A stretch of 64,000 bases of DNA from Alkalihalobacillus bogoriensis ATCC BAA-922 (lineage in GTDB: Bacteria > Bacillota > Bacilli > Bacillales > Bacillaceae_F): contig NZ_KK211279.1 of assembly GCF_000621445.1 (NCBI RefSeq), positions 305,587 to 369,586 of the forward strand, written 5' to 3'. The notes below the pieces were generated by a model. That model ran no database searches. It had not been told where the DNA came from and worked only from the letters and a program-made list of their open reading frames with translations. Positions 24,703 through 33,281 of this stretch are shown here, piece after piece. Positions within the stretch are counted from its first letter, which is position 1, and every line of letters begins with the position of its first letter. Both the position numbers and the translations under genes were made by a program.

Positions 24703-26223
24703 CTATTTGGCATGAAGCTGTTTTCGATATTCTGTCGGTGAAAGCTGACACATCTTTTTAAACACCTTACTAAAATAATTTGGGTCATGGTAACCGACCT
24801 CAAACGTAATTTCTTTCAAGCTTTTATCCGGATCCCTCATTAATTTCTTTGCTTTCTCAATCCGACATTCCGTTAAAAAATGAATATAATTAATGCCAAG
24901 TTGTTCTTTAAACATTTTGCTAATATAAATAGGGCTTAATCCTACTTCTTTACTAATCGTTTCAAGAGATATATCTTCGTCCGCATGTTTTAGCACATAT
25001 TGCTTTATTCGCTGAATTGTGTCTCCTTCTAAAGTCGAAGCATGAGCTTTATACGCCTGTTCCATTCGTTCTACTATCGTATTCATTTCTACTCGTAATT
25101 GTCTGAAATCCGTTGCTGTTAACGTATAAAGATAGGAATCTAACTCGACACCCATTTCATGTAAGATTTGAGAGATAACCCAGACAAATTCCGATAAGCG
25201 TTGTTGTGTTTGGAGAAAGCGGCTTCCCTCTTTTTCTGCTCCGCTTAAAAAGTCTGACAGCTCAGAATGAAGGGCTTCCCACTCTCCATTTCGAACGAGC
25301 TTGAATACTTGTTCTTCTCGTTCTTTCAATTTCTTTCCATCAAGGCTAGGAAGTTGTCCTTGAACTTCAAAATAATAACAATGTCTTTGAGGAAGCATTG
25401 TATCTTTCGTCGCCATTAACGATTCCTGATAAGACTGTCTAATTTGATCTAATGAACGATATACATTCCCAATCCCAATGAACCATCCTGAATTCAATGA
25501 TGGCGCTAATGATAAAATTTGCTTCACTAATAAACTAGCTTGACTTTGAAACTTTTGCTCCTGCTTCCGGAACACAATAATCGGAATTTGTCGCCCAGAT
25601 AAAGGACCTATCAGCATATCTCCTGTTTGCCTTACTTTTTCTCGAATCGCAGAATAATCGACCACTGCTCCTTGTGGTAACAATAAGGTCATGACAAAAG
25701 ATTCTTGAGTCATCTTTAAATCTAATAAATGAACGAGCTGATCGATATGAACTTCATGGACATGATCAAATAATAACTGGGTAACAATATCTGCTTCAAA
25801 TAAGGACATTAACTTATCTTCATTTGATTTCTTTTCTGACATCTCCATCTTTTCTTCCTCAACGAGCTTTAACACTTTCCCAACGGTTTCCACGATGTTC
25901 TTTATTTTACTTGGCTTAACGATGTAATCGACAACGCCTAATTTCATGGCTGAATGGGCGTAATCAAAAGTCGCATATGCCGTTACCATAATAAATTTAA
26001 TATGTGGATGATTTTTGTTCATCTTTTCAATGGCTTCAAACCCATCCATTCCTGGCATTTGTATATCCATTAACACGACATCTGGTAGAAACGCTTCTGC
26101 CATTTCCAAAGCTACTCTTCCGTTAGGGGCTTGCTTCACTTCAAGTCCAGAAAATTTCGTGACTAATATTTGTTGCATCGTCTCTCGTTCAATTTGTTCA
26201 TCATCAACGATTAAAACTTTCAT
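24703..26223 (-). CDS. YesN-type response regulator (receiver plus AraC HTH)
   Basis: A 506-residue regulator. The receiver domain (about 1-120) has VLIVDDEQIERE, phospho-acceptor Asp in VVLMDIQMPGMDG and VDYIVKPSK. A long central region (about 130-390) of unknown fold follows, and the C-terminal AraC double helix-turn-helix (about 405-505) includes ISLETISKEVGLSPIYISKM and LKEITFEVGYHDPNYFSKVF. Start ATG 26223 follows AGAGGAGG and overlaps the kinase gene by 20 bases. Homologous regulators activate xylFGH-type operons in response to extracellular xylose. Confidence 0.92.
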   Translation of the reverse strand: MKVLIVDDEQIERETMQQILVTKFSGLEVKQAPNGRVALEMAEAFLPDVVLMDIQMPGMDGFEAIEKMNKNHPHIKFIMVTAYATFDYAHSAMKLGVVDYIVKPSKIKNIVETVGKVLKLVEEEKMEMSEKKSNEDKLMSLFEADIVTQLLFDHVHEVHIDQLVHLLDLKMTQESFVMTLLLPQGAVVDYSAIREKVRQTGDMLIGPLSGRQIPIIVFRKQEQKFQSQASLLVKQILSLAPSLNSGWFIGIGNVYRSLDQIRQSYQESLMATKDTMLPQRHCYYFEVQGQLPSLDGKKLKEREEQVFKLVRNGEWEALHSELSDFLSGAEKEGSRFLQTQQRLSEFVWVISQILHEMGVELDSYLYTLTATDFRQLRVEMNTIVERMEQAYKAHASTLEGDTIQRIKQYVLKHADEDISLETISKEVGLSPIYISKMFKEQLGINYIHFLTECRIEKAKKLMRDPDKSLKEITFEVGYHDPNYFSKVFKKMCQLSPTEYRKQLHAK

Positions 26224-27667
26224 CAGTTCGGTTACCTCCTCTCTCTTTAAACAAGAAAATGGTGACTTTTGTTCCACCTTCACTCTTGCTTTCAATGTTC
26301 ATGACATCATGATACCCATTAAAGAGCCGCAATCGTTTCACGACATTACTTAAGCCAATTCCCGATGAATGGCCTTTTTGAGAATCACGACGCTCCTCCA
26401 TAATTTGTGTCATTATTTCGTCTGACATCCCTGGTCCATCGTCCTCCACTTCGACAATAACCTTGTCTCCCCCATCTTTCACACGGAACCAAATTTGTCC
26501 GCCTTGTTCAAAAGGCTCAACCGCATATATAACCGCATTTTCTACGATAGGCTGGATCGTTAACCCAGGTATTTCTGCTTGCAAACAACTTTTATCAATA
26601 TCTGTATGAAAGGTCAGTCGGTCTGTAAATCTCGCATTTTGAATTTCAATATAAGCTTGTAACACATTGACTTCATCAAAGAGCGTAATCGTCTTGTCGA
26701 GGTGTTTTAAATTATAGCGTAATAAATCCGCAACACTCGTAATCAAATCACTTGTTTCTTCAGCACCCTCCATATACGCCTTCTTGGACAACGTATTTAA
26801 CGTATTAAATAAAAAATGAGGGTTAATTTGACTTTGCAATTGTTGCAGCTGACTTTCTTTTAACAGTAATTTATTTTGTTGCAGCTCTTTCTCAAGCTTT
26901 GCTTTTTCGCGGATTTCCGAAATGAGATTATTTATATTTACTCTCATCTGTTCAAACATTTGTCCTAAAAAAGCAATCTCATCTCTAGAGTCGACCTCGA
27001 TTTTTACGTCAAATCTCCCCTTTGATAATTCACTTGCTGCTTCGGTCAATTTTTTTACAGGTTTCGTTATTCTAATAGAAAACCAATACGTGAATAGCAA
27101 TAACAAAAAGATAATTAACGAAAGAACCCAAAAACCTAATTTACTTACACCTTCTGCTTGTGTGATGATTCCTCGGTAATATGGATCAAAAGTTTTTAAC
27201 TCTATATCAATTAACGTTAATGTCATCTCTGAAATATAATTCGAAATAAACGTTGCTTCTTTCATGATGGCCATCGAATTTTCTGAGTTTAACTCTTCAT
27301 GTAAGCGAACTGAACGATCTGTCGTTTCGATAAGACTATCAATTAAATGAATATAGTTCGTTAACGCTAGTTCATTCGAGACATTTTTAAGATCCAAGAC
27401 CTGCTCTTTTAATAACTCAATCTCCATCTTACTAGTCGTAATATGGTCTAAATTTTCACTTGTAGGAGCAACTAAATAATTATTTAATTCTGTTACAATC
27501 GTTTGACTTGCACCCGTTAATTCATTCAAAATAATATATCGCTCAAGAACAAAATTATATTGCTCTTGCATTTTTTGATTATAGGACGTTAATGAAACCC
27601 AAATGACAGTCATAATTAGTAGGACAACGAGAGCAAGCACCCAAATTTTCTTTTGTAATTTATTCAT
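26204..27667 (-). CDS. LytS/YesM-type sensor histidine kinase
   Basis: A 487-residue kinase. TM1 at about 10-28, an extracytoplasmic helical region of about 150 residues, TM2 at about 177-200, a HAMP domain (RITKPVKKLTEAASELSKG), a coiled linker, then the His_kinase domain with phospho-acceptor QINPHFLFNTLNTL and an HATPase_c domain (PIVENAVIYA, DDGPGM, SSGIGLSNVVKRL). Start ATG 27667 overlaps the stop of the upstream sugar-binding protein gene by four bases. The close coupling to a membrane-anchored sugar-binding protein is the pattern of the XylFII-LytS complex, in which ligand-bound XylFII drives kinase dimerisation. Confidence 0.92.
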   Translation of the reverse strand: MNKLQKKIWVLALVVLLIMTVIWVSLTSYNQKMQEQYNFVLERYIILNELTGASQTIVTELNNYLVAPTSENLDHITTSKMEIELLKEQVLDLKNVSNELALTNYIHLIDSLIETTDRSVRLHEELNSENSMAIMKEATFISNYISEMTLTLIDIELKTFDPYYRGIITQAEGVSKLGFWVLSLIIFLLLLFTYWFSIRITKPVKKLTEAASELSKGRFDVKIEVDSRDEIAFLGQMFEQMRVNINNLISEIREKAKLEKELQQNKLLLKESQLQQLQSQINPHFLFNTLNTLSKKAYMEGAEETSDLITSVADLLRYNLKHLDKTITLFDEVNVLQAYIEIQNARFTDRLTFHTDIDKSCLQAEIPGLTIQPIVENAVIYAVEPFEQGGQIWFRVKDGGDKVIVEVEDDGPGMSDEIMTQIMEERRDSQKGHSSGIGLSNVVKRLRLFNGYHDVMNIESKSEGGTKVTIFLFKERGGNRTDESFNR

Positions 27668-28641
27668 GGCGCATCCATTGCCTTCACGAGTCGAATATCT
27701 GTATGATAGCCTTGTAATTCCAGTGGCACGGCCCCATCCCTCAACCATTCCATCATCAAGCTAACACTAATGACGCCCATACTTCTTGGAGATTGTTCTA
27801 CGACCGCATCTAACTTTCCTTGCTCCAACAGTAAACTAGACGCGCTATCCTCATCAAAAGAATAAACATGATAATACTCTAGCTTTGTCCTTCTCTCAAT
27901 CTCCTCCACAATATGCGAAGCAAACGGGGCATGAACGGCGATGAAAGCATCAACATTAGGATATTTATTTAATAAATCCTTTGCTGCGTCTACCCCAGCT
28001 TCTCTAGATTCACTAGCTTTGGCTTCAATCATTTCAATAGAAGAATACTGGCCTAGTACATCTTGTATTCCTAACAGGCGTTGCTTCTGATAATACTGTT
28101 CATTACTATCTAGCATCAAAATAACTTGACCGGTTTCCCCCATATCTTGAACGAGTTGGTTTGCGATTAATTTTCCTGCTAAAAAGTGGTCTGAACCAAC
28201 AAACGTTTTCCGAAGACTTTCTTCCATTGGAACATCATTGGCCACGGTAATAATAGGAATGCCATGAGACGCGGCTTTCACCTTCGTTAACTCTTTAAAC
28301 TCAGGTGTATCTAAGCCTTGGACAATAATCCCATCCACTTTTGCATAAATCGCAATGTCAATTTGTCTTAGGAAATCCTCTTGATTCCCAGCGTAACTCC
28401 CCCACACCTCTAAACTCGCTCCATCATTTTGAGCTTGCTCTTTCGCACCTTCACTCACCTTTTCCCAAAAAGGCGTATCGAGCTCTCTCGTAATCAACAC
28501 AATCCGATTATCAATCGATTGCTCGGCTGTCGTTTCGGGCAACTTCGAATCCGAAAAAAACACACTAACGGCGGAGTTAATCGTAAAATAAAATAAAAAC
28601 CCTGATATGATAACGATTACAAATGTAAGAATCTTCCCCAT
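27664..28641 (-). CDS. Membrane-anchored sugar-binding sensor protein (XylFII-like)
   Basis: A 325-residue periplasmic-binding protein with an N-terminal hydrophobic anchor (about 5-28, no lipobox), so it stays in the membrane facing outward. The fold shows IVLITRELDTPFWEKVSEGA, VDGIIVQGLDTPEF, GIPIITVANDVP, the GSDHFLAGKLIANQL dimer/hinge region and VDAFIAVHAPFA. It starts at ATG 28641 behind AAAGGGG and is the first gene of the four-gene sensing operon. By analogy with XylFII it would present the sugar-bound form to the kinase; the sugar itself is not determinable. Confidence 0.85.
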   Translation of the reverse strand: MGKILTFVIVIISGFLFYFTINSAVSVFFSDSKLPETTAEQSIDNRIVLITRELDTPFWEKVSEGAKEQAQNDGASLEVWGSYAGNQEDFLRQIDIAIYAKVDGIIVQGLDTPEFKELTKVKAASHGIPIITVANDVPMEESLRKTFVGSDHFLAGKLIANQLVQDMGETGQVILMLDSNEQYYQKQRLLGIQDVLGQYSSIEMIEAKASESREAGVDAAKDLLNKYPNVDAFIAVHAPFASHIVEEIERRTKLEYYHVYSFDEDSASSLLLEQGKLDAVVEQSPRSMGVISVSLMMEWLRDGAVPLELQGYHTDIRLVKAMDAP

Positions 28642-28788
28642 GCATGACGTACCCCTTTGCTAAAATGAACTATCATTTAAAACTTTTAGACTAGGAATCT
28701 AAAACTAATTTTTCATAATTTTATTCATTATACATGATCCAGATGAATGATGTAATAACTAGTAACTCCCATTCTAGTAAACGACATA

Positions 28789-28976
28789 AAGAAAAACGCG
28801 GGATCGTCTTTTCGTTTCACGCGAAGTGCGGAGCCCTGCCCGCTTTTGACAGTGAACCCCAAGTGCTCTTCTTGCGGTGAAACGCGCAGGTGCGCAGCCT
28901 TCGCTCTTCTAGAATAAACTTTCAAAGCTTCGCTGCTAGACCAAAATTTTTATGCTTTCTTATCTTTTAAAAAAAG
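28789..28976 (+). repeat. Family A interspersed repeat, copy 2
   Basis: Near-identical to the copy at 1844, with hairpin CCCCAAG/CTTGCGG (one mismatch) and the same 3' end TCTTTTAAAAAAAG. A minus-strand reading frame across it is a by-product. It is followed by a hairpin-like sequence (CTACTCC/GGAG..GGTAG, minus strand) whose T-tract is the element end. Confidence 0.85.
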
Positions 28977-29079
28977 AAGCTACCGCCGCTCCTAGTTGAG
29001 ACGGAGTAGCGCTGGTTTGGAGAGTTTAGTATTCATTTGGTAGAGGCATTGGCCGCATTCAGAGGAGAACGCATAGCCT

Positions 29080-29266
29080 TAGCGGACATACGTTCCGCTA
29101 TTTCAATAAAAACATGCCTTTTTCAATTCTTATCGGACATCTGTTCCGTTATTTGCCCTAAAATAGCACCGTTCCCCCTCATTTTGGCGATATAACGGAA
29201 CTGGTGTCCGATAGCTTTCCAGGAAACGTTACTTTTTTGCAAAATAAGGGAACGTATGTCCGTTAG
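29080..29266. repeat. Family B nested palindromic repeat, copy 3
   Basis: Same design as copies at 3174 and 7155: outer arms GCGGACATACGTTCCGCTA and its complement, inner arms CGGACATCTGTTCCG and AACTGGTGTCCG, conserved centre CCCTCATTTTG. The two inner arms here no longer match fully, combining the variants of copies 1 and 2. Confidence 0.85.
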
Positions 29267-29607
29267 AAATCGCGGTACCCTCCCCCGCTCCTATCAGCAG
29301 CCTCTCGTAAAACGAAAATCCTGTATGTTAACCTGAAATGAACACTTTGCTCTCCCTTCTGTGACCGCTTGAAAGGGTTGACACAGTTTTTGCTTTCCTG
29401 TTTATACTTCCATTTTTTAGGAAGCGTGTATGATGGTCTTAACGATAATGCAACCACTGTTTGTCTTTGCATTATCGATGCTTAGAAGATGTGTATAGAC
29501 ATTAATAATAATACATTGTGCACTAACGGAGCAGGTTAATTGAAAATTTTATATTAGTCTAAACATTTATACAGGTAGCAAAATCCTATATTTTTTTTGA
29601 AAGTTAT

Positions 29608-29666
29608 GGAAAGTTAACTTTACATTTAGTTCAATCAGTAATAAAATAATGGAAAGTTAACTTTCC
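29608..29666 (+). promoter_or_regulatory. Promoter with two palindromic operators
   Basis: TTTACA (29619-29624), 17-bp spacer, TAAAAT (29642-29647). The palindrome GGAAAGTTAACTTT (29608-29621) overlaps the -35 box, and GGAAAGTTAACTTTCC (29651-29666) lies just after the -10. Their centres are 44 bp apart, four helical turns, placing them on one DNA face. This is a textbook repressor arrangement, likely bound by the XRE protein encoded next. Confidence 0.78.
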
Positions 29667-29688
29667 TTAAAAAGAAGGGAGTCAATGT

Positions 29689-29901
29689 ATGAAGAATAGA
29701 TTAGAGGAGATAAGAAAGAAACGAGGAGTTAGGCAACAAGAACTCGCTGACGCATTAGAGGTTACAAGACAGACTATAGGTTCTCTTGAAAATGGCAGGT
29801 ATAATCCATCCATTACTTTAGCTTTTAAGATTGCACGTTATTTTGGAATGAGTATTGAAGAAATCTTTATTTATGAGGAGGATTTAGATAATGAAAAATA
29901 A
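29689..29901 (+). CDS. XRE-family transcriptional regulator
   Basis: A 70-residue Cro/CI-type repressor, essentially a single helix-turn-helix domain: LEEIRKKRGVRQQELADALE, the recognition helix VTRQTIGSLENGRYNPS and LAFKIARYFGMSIEEIF. This size and the C-terminal FIYEED tail are typical of regulators paired with a DUF2178 membrane protein. Start ATG 29689 follows AGAAGGGAG. Two palindromes surround its promoter, so it is probably autoregulated. It overlaps the next gene by 11 bases. Confidence 0.9.
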   Translation: MKNRLEEIRKKRGVRQQELADALEVTRQTIGSLENGRYNPSITLAFKIARYFGMSIEEIFIYEEDLDNEK

Positions 29902-30316
29902 TTTTTATTGGATTCTATTTTTTATAGGTGTGGCAGTAGGGATAACAAGTATCATTTTAGCTGTATTTGGTGCAGACATATTAGGAATATCATTTATACG
30001 GGAAGAATTGGTACCGATAGCGTTTGGATTTTTAGGAGTAATGTTAATCACAATGAGTGTGTTCCAATTGATATATGAAAAAACAAAAACAAAAAAACAG
30101 TATATAGAAGAAAAAGACGAGCGGAACATTCTTATTCATGAGAGGGCAAAGTCAAAAGCATTTGATTTAATATTTGTCCTTTTTCCACTAATACTCTTAA
30201 CTCTGGCAATACTTGGATACATGAATCATGTCTCTTTCTTCACTCTCTACATTGTTTATTTTATCTGCTTAGGCTATTTTGCATATCAACTAATATTACA
30301 AAAAAAAATAGTTTAG
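29891..30316 (+). CDS. DUF2178-type membrane protein
   Basis: A 141-residue membrane protein with four helices (about 5-26, 34-55, 90-110, 116-135). A cytoplasmic loop contains EEKDERNILIHERAKSKAF, the conserved segment of proteins paired with small XRE regulators. The N-terminal ATG lies within the end of the regulator gene, with GAGGAGG upstream. Role unknown; the pairing suggests that the membrane protein modulates or is controlled by the regulator. Confidence 0.8.
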   Translation: MKNNFYWILFFIGVAVGITSIILAVFGADILGISFIREELVPIAFGFLGVMLITMSVFQLIYEKTKTKKQYIEEKDERNILIHERAKSKAFDLIFVLFPLILLTLAILGYMNHVSFFTLYIVYFICLGYFAYQLILQKKIV

Positions 30317-30420
30317 ATTGAAAATTATATTTATTAATTTATTTATTTTTAAGGGAAATTGTTTCTACGTTAACAGTTGAATTTTTCTTTAGAGACTTAT
30401 AACAAAAGAGGGGGGGAGGA

Positions 30421-30530
30421 TTGGAAGAAAATAAAAAAAAATCTAAAAATCAATTATATTAATAACTTTAATTGGAGTTATTGTTGGAAATGGCTTATTA
30501 TGGTCAACGGCTGGGTTAGTCTATTATTAG
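30421..30530 (+). pseudogene. Small membrane protein gene, apparently frameshifted
   Basis: Behind GGGGGGAGG a TTG at 30421 opens MEENKKKSK; the frame stops soon, but one base later the sequence encodes SIILITLIGVIVGNGLLWST AGLVYY then TAG at 30530. Restoring one A in the AAAAA run of CTAAAAATC joins them into a 36-residue single-helix protein. The length of 110 bases, one short of a multiple of three, fits a one-base loss. It may also be chance. Confidence 0.4.
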
Positions 30531-30618
30531 TAAAACTGAATATAAAACTATAAAATAGGGTTAATAAATAGGCTTATTCCACTAACTGGCGCTTTACTTA
30601 AACAAAGATATAGAGCTT

Positions 30619-30680
30619 AAAGAGCCTAAATTATGAAAGTTTTTATACATTACTTGTTATATAGGCTCTTTTTATTTTTT
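30619..30680 (+). terminator. Terminator after the XRE/DUF2178 unit
   Basis: AAAGAGCCTA pairs with TAGGCTCTTT over a 33-base loop and is followed by TTTATTTTTTT. Confidence 0.7.
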
Positions 30681-30783
30681 TGAAAAATACTGCGTGTATG
30701 AATTATTCATCATCTGGATCACTTTAGGTTTTTAATCAAATTTCCAATTGAATGTGTCATTTTATTTGACGGTCACACCTTCC

Positions 30784-31308
30784 TTACACTCTCCGTTTAT
30801 GTGCCCCCATTTGTTTTCGCATATCAAACAAAAGCTCAATCAAACTCGTATGATAGGGAATGAATGTTTCTTCTTCAATCATCCTCAAAATCTCTTCCCT
30901 CTTCGCCCACTTCACGTTTTGTACTTCCTCTTGTTGCAGCGTCAATTGCTTCAAATCAAGCTCAACTTCAACTAGATAATAGTCATCAAACCCGACCTCA
31001 AAGTTTGCTGTCAAAGAAGGTCTTATCCCTTGCAAATCAATAGCATAGCCGATCTCTTCCAACACTTCCCGCTCTGCGGCTTGTTGACTTGTCTCTCCAG
31101 AAAGGGCACTGCCCCCTACCGTAATATCCCACATATTCGGCCAGCCACTTTTGAAAGGTTGACGTTGCTGAATGAGCATTTCTCCTTTTTCATTAAAGAG
31201 ACAGACATGAATCACTAAATGGTACTCGTCTTTTTCAAACGGTTCTCCTCTTTTCATCGTTTTCCCTGTAAGGGTCCTATTTTTATCATATATATCCCAT
31301 ATTTCCAA
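30784..31308 (-). CDS. Nudix hydrolase
   Basis: A 174-residue Nudix protein. The Nudix box is complete: GSALSGETSQQAAEREVLEE followed by IGY matches G-x5-E-x7-REUxEExGU. The N-terminus (EIWDIYDKNRTLTG) and HLVIHVCLFNEKGEMLIQQR resemble isopentenyl-diphosphate isomerase-like or YfcD-type Nudix proteins, which act on small phosphorylated compounds. Start TTG 31308 is chosen because GAAAGGAAG precedes it by six bases; an ATG 25 codons upstream has no site. It is monocistronic. Confidence 0.85.
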   Translation of the reverse strand: MEIWDIYDKNRTLTGKTMKRGEPFEKDEYHLVIHVCLFNEKGEMLIQQRQPFKSGWPNMWDITVGGSALSGETSQQAAEREVLEEIGYAIDLQGIRPSLTANFEVGFDDYYLVEVELDLKQLTLQQEEVQNVKWAKREEILRMIEEETFIPYHTSLIELLFDMRKQMGAHKRRV

Positions 31309-31398
31309 TGTTATCTTCCTTTCAATTTTATCTACTAAAATACAAATAGTTTCACAAAGAAGCTCAATCCTTATCTTCTTCATGAAACTATTCGTTCA

Positions 31399-31998
31399 TT
31401 ACCTAAACCGAATTCTTTTCTTATCTACTACCACATTATCCGTATCATAATAAATAAAATAATGTTCATCTTGTCGATTATCTATCGTAGCATAATACAG
31501 GCTATTGATTCCATCAATTTTAAAAAGCGCTACTGGCTTTTCTTTAAAGTTATGTTCAATACCAATGGCCTCTATTTCTTCATTTTCAATTATCCCATAA
31601 GCTATATAAAAATAATCTTGTTCTTTCGTTACGATATATTCATTAGATATATAATGGACAGGCGACAAAACCCCCGTGCTCTCGGAATCACTTTTTGGAT
31701 CATTTATGATTGTACCTCCAAAACCGTCTATCCATGTCCACCTTCCAAACATCGTTTCTTTTACATAACTAATCTCCAAGGAAGGAATGACGTCCTCATC
31801 CCCCTTAATTTGCTTTGTAAAAAAAGCAACTACTCCATTGTGAACTTCTTCTACAGCAATCAAAGAATCGATGGGACCGCGATTTTTTTCAATAGCTTTT
31901 CCAAAAGTACTTTCTGTATTATGAAAAATAACAAAGGCAAAGATAATGAGACCTACTATAGATACTAGGATTAGACTATATTTGAGTTGTTTTTTCAT
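31399..31998 (-). CDS. Membrane-anchored protein, unknown
   Basis: A 199-residue protein with one N-terminal membrane helix (about 6-28, YSLILVSIVGLIIFAFVIF) and an extracytoplasmic domain rich in acidic and aromatic residues (FGRWTWIDGFGG, YFIYYDTDNVVVDKK). Start ATG 31998 has AGGGAGAG eleven bases upstream. It lies 17 bases downstream of the McrC-like gene on the same strand and may be on its transcript. No family recognised. Confidence 0.7.
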   Translation of the reverse strand: MKKQLKYSLILVSIVGLIIFAFVIFHNTESTFGKAIEKNRGPIDSLIAVEEVHNGVVAFFTKQIKGDEDVIPSLEISYVKETMFGRWTWIDGFGGTIINDPKSDSESTGVLSPVHYISNEYIVTKEQDYFYIAYGIIENEEIEAIGIEHNFKEKPVALFKIDGINSLYYATIDNRQDEHYFIYYDTDNVVVDKKRIRFR

Positions 31999-32015
31999 GA
32001 TTGAATTTTCTCTCC

Positions 32016-33281
32016 CTAAAACCTTCTCTTCACAACTTGTACCAATTCCATATTTGTATTTCCAGGTATCGGGACATCCCCTACACACAACAGACCGTTA
32101 ACCTTTACATCACTACCAAATAAATAATCCCATTTCCTGTTCTTAACCAAGTATATATAATCGAGTAATTCTTCCATTCCCGTAATCGCATAATCCACCT
32201 TTGATGTATTTTTAACTTCCCCAATCGTTAACGTCACTAATTCATTCTTTTTCTTATCGAAAACTTCAAGAAGAAAGTCAGGACGTCCACGCCATACGAT
32301 GTTAGTTGGATTTCGTCCAAATATTGCTTTTGCATATTGATTTGATATAGAAAAAGCATTAAATTTTTGTTGTAAATATGGATTTTGACTATCTGCTATT
32401 TCGTTCGCTTCGATTTTAAAAGCGATTGAATTGGAACCTGTAGAGTCATGATAAATGTGGAAAACTTGTGATTCATCTTCCCAGGAAGCAACCTTATTTT
32501 GCGAACCATCTAATAAGTGAAGCCTACAATCATTTGAGTTTTGTTTAATGACTTGCACAACCCAATACAATTCAAAAAGGACATCTTGATTTCCCGGTTC
32601 GATAAATGTTTCACGAAGAAGTTCAATTATATCTTCTTCATGAAACTGACGGTTCATAAGCTTTCTATACACTAACAACAACTTAGCTGCATCACGATAA
32701 AGTTGATTTCGATGTTGTAATGTTTTTCGGATTATACGGTCAGAAACTGCAACATGCTCCACACGCTGTAAGTAAATATTCTTCTTATACGCCTGTGCAA
32801 TGTTTCCTTTTAATTTTTGCCATTCTACAAACCATTTCGCTTTCTCGAAGCCTTGTACATAAGAATCCTTGTACAAAATCGAATACAATAATCCTAACAA
32901 TTCTTTCAATACGAGATTTTCTGGAATATTGTAAGTTCGAGTGCTTTCATTTGTTGCGTAAATCGTTTTATCCTTATAATTTCTAGCAAGGCGATCTTTT
33001 ATCGTATGTTCCCAGTCAATTTGGCCTCTTATCTCACCACTATGTGTTTCTCTTTTCATCGTTGTTGTTGTCTTAAATCTTTTTAGTAAGATAGGTAGGT
33101 CTCTCACAAAATCCATTGTTTCTTCTTTTAGGAGAAAGCGAATCGTCAACAGTTGCTCAAGGTTTTGAATGTTCACATTCACTTTAGAAAAAAAGGAATT
33201 AATTGTAACTTTTCCTGCTTTTAAATACCCGTGGAGAAATTCTGAGATTTCTTTCAGCAGTATTTCTTCCTTAGCACTCAT
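32016..33281 (-). CDS. McrC-like nuclease subunit (DUF2357/PD-(D/E)XK)
   Basis: A 421-residue partner of the McrB-like ATPase. The N-terminal two thirds are helical and resemble the DUF2357 region of McrC-type proteins (the QIDWEHTIKDRLARNY and RTYNIPENLVLKELL segments are typical). A nuclease motif follows: GRPDFLLEVFDKKK then TIGEVKNTS, giving D-x(n)-E-x-K near residues 335-355. Its ATG overlaps the McrB stop by four bases. In McrBC systems this subunit cuts DNA after GTP-driven translocation by McrB; the target modification here is unknown. Confidence 0.8.
   Translation of the reverse strand: MSAKEEILLKEISEFLHGYLKAGKVTINSFFSKVNVNIQNLEQLLTIRFLLKEETMDFVRDLPILLKRFKTTTTMKRETHSGEIRGQIDWEHTIKDRLARNYKDKTIYATNESTRTYNIPENLVLKELLGLLYSILYKDSYVQGFEKAKWFVEWQKLKGNIAQAYKKNIYLQRVEHVAVSDRIIRKTLQHRNQLYRDAAKLLLVYRKLMNRQFHEEDIIELLRETFIEPGNQDVLFELYWVVQVIKQNSNDCRLHLLDGSQNKVASWEDESQVFHIYHDSTGSNSIAFKIEANEIADSQNPYLQQKFNAFSISNQYAKAIFGRNPTNIVWRGRPDFLLEVFDKKKNELVTLTIGEVKNTSKVDYAITGMEELLDYIYLVKNRKWDYLFGSDVKVNGLLCVGDVPIPGNTNMELVQVVKRRF

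Noticed and set aside
28728-28925. 65-codon minus-strand ORF
   Set aside because: It is produced by the family A repeat; similar accidental frames appear in the other copies.
29263-29472. 69-codon minus-strand ORF
   Set aside because: Begins in a gene-free spacer without a ribosome site and ends inside family B copy 3.
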